DNA from: CAYMJV01 sp964390545
GTDB lineage: Bacteria; Desulfobacterota; BSN033; UBA1163
Assembly: GCA_964390545.1 (NCBI GenBank)
Contig: CAYMJV010000043.1
Coordinates: forward strand, 1-25,765
Reading direction: 5' to 3'
Length of the DNA stretch: 25,765 nt
How positions within the stretch are numbered: the first letter of the stretch is position 1; each line of letters opens with the position of its first letter. The notes beneath the pieces are model-generated. The model had not been told where the DNA came from. It did no database searches and saw only the letters and a program-made list of their open reading frames with translations. The position numbers and the translations under genes were made by a program. This document shows positions 21,861 to 25,765 of this stretch, in pieces.

Positions 21861-23681
21861 ATGGATCATTCTAAGATCGATAGAAAATTCGTTGAATCGA
21901 TTATGGGAAGTCTGAAGGGGAAAGGTTGTAACCTTTCTCTTGAAGAGGTGGTGACGGTCGTCGATCTTATACGGGAAGAAATTCTCTATCAGTATGTGGA
22001 AAGACTAATCAGTCAGGTTGAAACCATTCTTGAAATTAACCCTTCCCTCTCAGAGAAGGAAATCCTTGAGACAGTGGCAAGGAATGTAGCCGATTATCTC
22101 GGAGCTGAGGCGGTGAGCATACGCATCTACGATCCTGGAAGGGAGGAGATGGTCTCCTTTGGATCCTACCCCAAATTGTACGATGACAGGGAAGAGGCGA
22201 TTCCGTTTGAAGATACCATTGCAGGAGAGGTGGTGAAAACCCACCGGAGTTATTTCGTCCCTGATATCGCAAACGAGGAAAAGTACAAAAATAAGGAGAA
22301 AGTTCTTCAGAAGGGGATCCATTCCATGCTAGCCATACCGATCTTCATTCCCCGGTTCTCCTTAAAGGATGTGGATATTGAAGGCTCTTTCCAGATCTAT
22401 TTTGGGGAGAAAAACCGAACGTTCACACCTCTGGAAGCCAGGATTGCGGAGATGCTTTCGAGGAGGGTGAGCTATGTCGTTGCCCGAAAACGGATCATGG
22501 GCCTTCAGCTTTTGAATGTGACCAAAGACAAGATTGTTGAAAAGATCTTTCTGAAATTGGGGAAGAGGGAAGGGATCAAAATGAAGGATTTCTTTAACAT
22601 GGTGATCCCGGAACTGGTGGAGATCATACGGATTCAGAGATGTGCCCTCTTCTCCGTGGGTGGGGATCGAAAACATGTGATCCTGGAGGCCGGTTACCCT
22701 GAAAGTCAGCATGGGCTTGGAAAAGTTTTCGGTGTGGGGGTGCCCTACATCAATGCGATCGTGAACCAGACGGGGCCCTTTGGTGAGTTTGAGAATGAGA
22801 AGGTTTATCCCACCTACATCCTCATTCACAATCCGAGAGAGAGTTGCCTTCTCCCAGCGGACCTGCAACGGTTTCTCGAACACCAGCAGATTAACTCCGT
22901 CCTGTACATCCCTCTTAAAGTTAACGATATAGTCACTTACTTCTTATCGTTCGATGCCCAGGCTCATCAGAAGCGATTCACGGACGAGGAGATCGAGATT
23001 TTCACCTTCTTCGGTAAGGAGATGATGAAAGGCCTGAGGCTGGAGAAGATGGACGATATCCTCCATGATTTTAAGAATCCGGCCATTGCCACAGCCGGTT
23101 TTGCCAAGCGGTTGAAGAAAATTCTGGAAGATGGAGAATACCTTGTCAAGAAGGAGAAGGTTGATCAGGCCTTGGAAATCATCCTGAAAGAAACTTCCCG
23201 TATCCAGGAATTGGCCCTGACCCTCCACGGGGAGGGGAGGGAAGAGACGGTGGACCTGACAGAAAAGTTAAAGAGACGGTTCTTGATCAATGAAGAGGCC
23301 ATCCGTGAATTGAAGAGAGAAAACATTTATTTTCTTGAGGGGGAATTGGCATCTCCCCTGTGGATTCGTTGCTTTCCCCTCCATATCGAAAGGGTTTTGG
23401 ACAACTTGCTCAACAATGCGTTCAATGCTATCCCAGAGGAGGGAGGAGAACTCTGCATCCGGTCTTATCGAAGGGATGGGTGGGCCATTGCTGAGATCAC
23501 CAATACCGGTAAGATCAGAGAAGAAGACAGAGACCGGCTCCTCATGGGTGATGGAAAGGGCAGAGGACTTCACATCACCACCCGATTCGTCAAACGGATG
23601 GGGGGGAAGATGGAAGTGGAATCTGAAGAACATCGGACGACCTTCCGGGTCATCCTCCCCCTGGTCGAGACAACTCAATAG
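21861..23681 (+). CDS. Cytosolic sensor histidine kinase, GAF-GAF-HisKA-HATPase
   Basis: A 606-residue protein with no membrane segment or signal peptide. After a helical N-terminus, residues about 65-210 form a GAF domain (T-V-A-R-N-V-A-D-Y-L-G-A-E-A-V-S-I-R-I-Y, I-H-S-M-L-A-I-P-I) and about 240-390 a second (S-V-L-Y-I-P-L-K-V-N-D). The H-box D-I-L-H-D-F-K-N-P carries the likely phosphorylated His402. The ATPase domain has the N-box R-V-L-D-N-L-L-N-N-A-F-N-A-I (511-524) and a G2-type G-K-G-R-G-L-H-I. The G1 position is I-T-N-T-G rather than D-x-G-x-G. No response regulator is nearby. The divergent GGDEF-STAND gene is the nearest signalling gene, so a shared pathway is possible but unproven. 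Only weak Shine-Dalgarno sequence precedes ATG 21861. Confidence 0.88.
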   Translation: MDHSKIDRKFVESIMGSLKGKGCNLSLEEVVTVVDLIREEILYQYVERLISQVETILEINPSLSEKEILETVARNVADYLGAEAVSIRIYDPGREEMVSFGSYPKLYDDREEAIPFEDTIAGEVVKTHRSYFVPDIANEEKYKNKEKVLQKGIHSMLAIPIFIPRFSLKDVDIEGSFQIYFGEKNRTFTPLEARIAEMLSRRVSYVVARKRIMGLQLLNVTKDKIVEKIFLKLGKREGIKMKDFFNMVIPELVEIIRIQRCALFSVGGDRKHVILEAGYPESQHGLGKVFGVGVPYINAIVNQTGPFGEFENEKVYPTYILIHNPRESCLLPADLQRFLEHQQINSVLYIPLKVNDIVTYFLSFDAQAHQKRFTDEEIEIFTFFGKEMMKGLRLEKMDDILHDFKNPAIATAGFAKRLKKILEDGEYLVKKEKVDQALEIILKETSRIQELALTLHGEGREETVDLTEKLKRRFLINEEAIRELKRENIYFLEGELASPLWIRCFPLHIERVLDNLLNNAFNAIPEEGGELCIRSYRRDGWAIAEITNTGKIREEDRDRLLMGDGKGRGLHITTRFVKRMGGKMEVESEEHRTTFRVILPLVETTQ

Positions 23682-23684
23682 AAA

Positions 23685-23870
23685 CACATAGCGTAGAGCG
23701 CATAGCGATATTGAAGCACCAAATCCCGAGCACCAAATTCCAAACAAATCCCAAGCACCAAATCCAAAACAAAATCTGCTCGGTCATTTGAAATTGAGAT
23801 TTGGAGCTTATTTGGGATTTGGAATTTGTGATTTGGGATTTTAAGCCCTGTGCTCTGAGCTCTCTGCTTC
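23685..23870. repeat. Inverted repeat of CAAATCCC/ACCAAATTCC-type units
   Basis: Left units at about 23720-23754 (AAATCCCGAGCACCAAATTC and on) pair imperfectly with right units at about 23810-23841 (TTTGGGATTTGGAATTTGTG and on). CATAGCG and CTCTGAGCTCTCTGC-like short repeats flank them. The element separates the kinase and PLP-enzyme genes and reaches the start of the latter. Confidence 0.62.
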
Positions 23871-23885
23871 ATGCTGCCTTGTTTC

Positions 23886-24989
23886 ATGGAAAAATTCTAT
23901 TGCTCCCATTGCGGCCAGGTCTATGCCGTTCAACCTACGAGATGGCGATGTGACTGTGGTTCCTTCCTCGACCTCCAATTCGAGCCAACATTTGACATCA
24001 AGAAGATTCTAAAAAGAGAGACCACCCTGTGGCGATACCGGGAGGCAATTCCCGTCGCACGGGATAAGTCAATCCTTTCCATGGGAGAGGGGTTCACGCC
24101 TCTGGAGTCGATGGAATGGAATGGCCATCGAGTCCTTATCAAACTTGACTATCTCTTTCCGACAGGTTCTTATAAGGATCGGGGAGCGACGGTTCTCATC
24201 AGCAAGGTAAAGGAATTGGGAATTAAGAAAGTGGTGGAAGATTCCTCAGGGAATGCTGGGTGTGCCATTGCGGCTTACTGTGCCAGGGCGAGAATCGGAT
24301 GTGAAATCTACGTTCCCGAGGCGACTTCTCCAGGAAAGTTGGTCCAGATCCAGGCCTACGGGGCTGGTTTAAGGAGAATCGAAGGTTCAAGGGAAAAGAC
24401 TGCTGAAGTCACGATGGAGGCCGCTTCCAGAATCTACTATGCCAGCCATTGCTGGAATCCCTTCTTCCTTCATGGGACGAAGACCTTTGCTTTTGAGATC
24501 TGGGAACAGATGGGTTGGAAGGCCCCTGATGTGATCGTCCTCCCTGTCGGGCATGGAACACTGTTCTTAGGAACCTACATCGGGTTCAAAGAGTTGAAAG
24601 AGGCAGGGATGGTCAAGAGAGTCCCTCGTTTGGTGGCTGTACAATCGGCTTCCTGCGCCCCTCTCGAGCAGGCTTTTAAGAAGGGATGGAAAGAAACGAA
24701 GCCTATCGAAACCGAGAGAAAGACCATGGCAGAAGGAATTGCCATTGCAAAACCTGTACGGGGAAGACAAATCTTGGAAGCGATCAGAGAGACGGACGGG
24801 GAGGTTTTAACCGTCACAGAAAAAGAGATTGGGGTAGCCATGAGGGAGATGGGGCTCAGGGGTCATTTCATCGAACCCACCTCTGCTGCCACGATTGCGG
24901 GGTTGAAAAAATATCTGAAACATATTAAGAAAGAAAACATTGTTTCGACTCTGACTGGCATGGGCTTGAAGGCGGCAGGGAAAATGTGA
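23886..24989 (+). CDS. Threonine-synthase-like PLP-dependent enzyme with N-terminal zinc ribbon
   Basis: A 367-residue fold-type II PLP enzyme. The N-terminus has a C-x-x-C...C-x-C ribbon (Cys6, 9, 22, 24), as in archaeal-type threonine synthases. The PLP lysine is Lys97 in T-G-S-Y-K-D-R-G-A. The phosphate/substrate loop is D-S-S-G-N-A-G, and the glycine loop is L-P-V-G-H-G-T-L-F-L-G. Threonine synthase makes threonine from O-phosphohomoserine. The related cysteate synthase and other beta-replacement enzymes share these motifs, so the substrate is not settled, and no thrA or thrB is nearby. ATG 23886 (M-E-K-F-Y-C) is preferred over ATG 23871, because the extra M-L-P-C-F comes from the flanking repeat. 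Neither has a clear ribosome site. Confidence 0.8.
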   Translation: MEKFYCSHCGQVYAVQPTRWRCDCGSFLDLQFEPTFDIKKILKRETTLWRYREAIPVARDKSILSMGEGFTPLESMEWNGHRVLIKLDYLFPTGSYKDRGATVLISKVKELGIKKVVEDSSGNAGCAIAAYCARARIGCEIYVPEATSPGKLVQIQAYGAGLRRIEGSREKTAEVTMEAASRIYYASHCWNPFFLHGTKTFAFEIWEQMGWKAPDVIVLPVGHGTLFLGTYIGFKELKEAGMVKRVPRLVAVQSASCAPLEQAFKKGWKETKPIETERKTMAEGIAIAKPVRGRQILEAIRETDGEVLTVTEKEIGVAMREMGLRGHFIEPTSAATIAGLKKYLKHIKKENIVSTLTGMGLKAAGKM

Positions 24990-25008
24990 GTTCTCTTGAT
25001 AATCTTCC

Positions 25009-25036
25009 TTGACAATCCTTCAATAAATGGTTAAAT
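25009..25036 (+). promoter_or_regulatory. Putative sigma70-type promoter for the NEW3-type gene
   Basis: A perfect TTGACA (25009-25014) is followed after 16 bases by TTAAAT (25031-25036). The leader would be about 80 bases. This places the next gene in a separate transcription unit from the PLP enzyme. Confidence 0.48.
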
Positions 25037-25122
25037 ACATTACCAAAAATTTTCTTTTGGGTCTGCAAACTATCAAATCGTAAGTCATTGAAATTCGAAA
25101 AGATTTTTTAGGAGGGATCAAT

Positions 25123-25765
25123 ATGAGGCGAGTGAGTCGAGGTCGAATGATATTCTCTATTTCTCTGATCGTTTTATTATTCTTATTTTCCTCCTTCAGC
25201 TTTGCGCAGGAGGAGAAGAAAGATTTAAGACCCGAGCGGGGCATTGCCATCTATCCAGAGTACTCTGCCGTCACTATTCCTAAAGGGGAATCAGTCAAGA
25301 TGGACCTGACTTTGGAGAATAAAGGCCGCAAGGATGAGACGATCGATGTTCAAATATCGACGATTCCAAAAGGGTGGAAGGCGACACTCAAGGGTGGGAG
25401 CTATCTGGTCTCCGGGATGTTTGTGTCTAATGGGAAGTCGAGGAATTTGGCGTTGAATCTGGAGCCTGATAAGACAGTGGTTGCTGGGATCTATGATTTT
25501 CAGTTTGATGCCAAGACCGATGATGGCAAATTCACCTCCGCCCACAAACTGGCTGTGACTGTTCAGGAGAGAACTCCTGGATTGGATGACATCCAAATCA
25601 CAACTTCTTATCCTGTTTTAAGAGGTCAGACCGATGCCCGCTTTGAATTCTCGCTGGAAGTCCTAAATAAAATTGAGGTGGATCGGACCTTTAATCTTGC
25701 AGCCATCGGGCCGGAAAAATGGGAGATCAATTTCAAGCCAGCCTATGAGCAGAAACAGATCTCCA
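25123..25765 (+). CDS. Exported NEW3-domain-like protein, C-terminus cut by the window edge
   Basis: At least 214 residues, open to the right edge. A clear signal peptide (basic start, hydrophobic core, S-F-S-F-A before Q-E-E) predicts export. The mature part has repeated Ig-like beta-sandwich features: I-Y-P-E-Y-S-A-V-T-I-P-K-G-E, L-T-L-E-N-K-G-R-K-D-E-T, I-P-K-G-W-K-A-T-L and V-V-A-G-I-Y-D-F-Q-F. Together they fit NEW3 / COG1470-type proteins, which are often membrane-anchored at the C-terminus and encoded next to ABC transporter genes. A second similar domain begins near I-T-T-S-Y-P-V-L-R-G. GGAGGG (25111-25116), 6 bases before ATG 25123, makes the start secure. Whether an ABC transporter follows cannot be seen. 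Confidence 0.78.
   Translation, partial: MRRVSRGRMIFSISLIVLLFLFSSFSFAQEEKKDLRPERGIAIYPEYSAVTIPKGESVKMDLTLENKGRKDETIDVQISTIPKGWKATLKGGSYLVSGMFVSNGKSRNLALNLEPDKTVVAGIYDFQFDAKTDDGKFTSAHKLAVTVQERTPGLDDIQITTSYPVLRGQTDARFEFSLEVLNKIEVDRTFNLAAIGPEKWEINFKPAYEQKQIS

Overview
The window looks like a chromosomal segment of a Gram-negative bacterium of the Desulfobacterota/deltaproteobacterial type, probably uncultured. This is inferred from the gene mix: a TRAP transporter with a TatT-type lipoprotein, an AsmA/DUF748-like envelope protein, a GAF-GAF histidine kinase, a very large GGDEF-ATPase-HEAT protein and a secreted NEW3-type protein. Almost every intergenic gap is packed with short palindromic repeats of several unrelated families. 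I see no rRNA, tRNA, CRISPR array, transposase or phage gene.

Layout. (1) 3-5293: purine synthesis on +, with the C-terminus of purM, a purN-type formyltransferase and a full-length single-chain FGAM synthase (PurL fused to its glutaminase). (2) 5330-6697: a four-helix-bundle (S23/IVP) gene sitting between inverted repeats, then a UbiA/MenA-like prenyltransferase. (3) 6888-11082, +: an unrecognised HEAT-like protein, a proteasome-fold (Ntn-hydrolase, HslV-like) protein with its Thr placed directly after the initiator Met, a membrane-anchored AsmA-like protein whose start overlaps the previous stop (ATGA), and an alpha/beta hydrolase. (4) 11340-15129, -: a TRAP transporter operon in the order tatT-like lipoprotein, dctP, dctQ, dctM. 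(5) 15548-16849, +: a stand-alone beta-ketoacyl-ACP synthase II. (6) 17122-23681: two divergent signalling genes, a 1433-residue GGDEF-STAND ATPase-duplicated domain-HEAT protein (-) and a cytosolic GAF-GAF-histidine kinase (+) behind a perfect consensus sigma70-type promoter. (7) 23886-end, +: a threonine-synthase-like PLP enzyme and the start of an exported NEW3-type protein that runs off the window.

The best candidates for something undescribed are the proteasome-like hydrolase (8232-8909), coupled to an envelope protein rather than to an unfoldase, and the GGDEF-STAND-HEAT protein paired with the histidine kinase. The repeat landscape is the third theme. Nested palindromes with shared termini recur at several loci, and in several places they have run into coding sequence: they give PurL a basic tail and create spurious upstream start codons. 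Family assignments are from motifs read by eye; no database search was possible.
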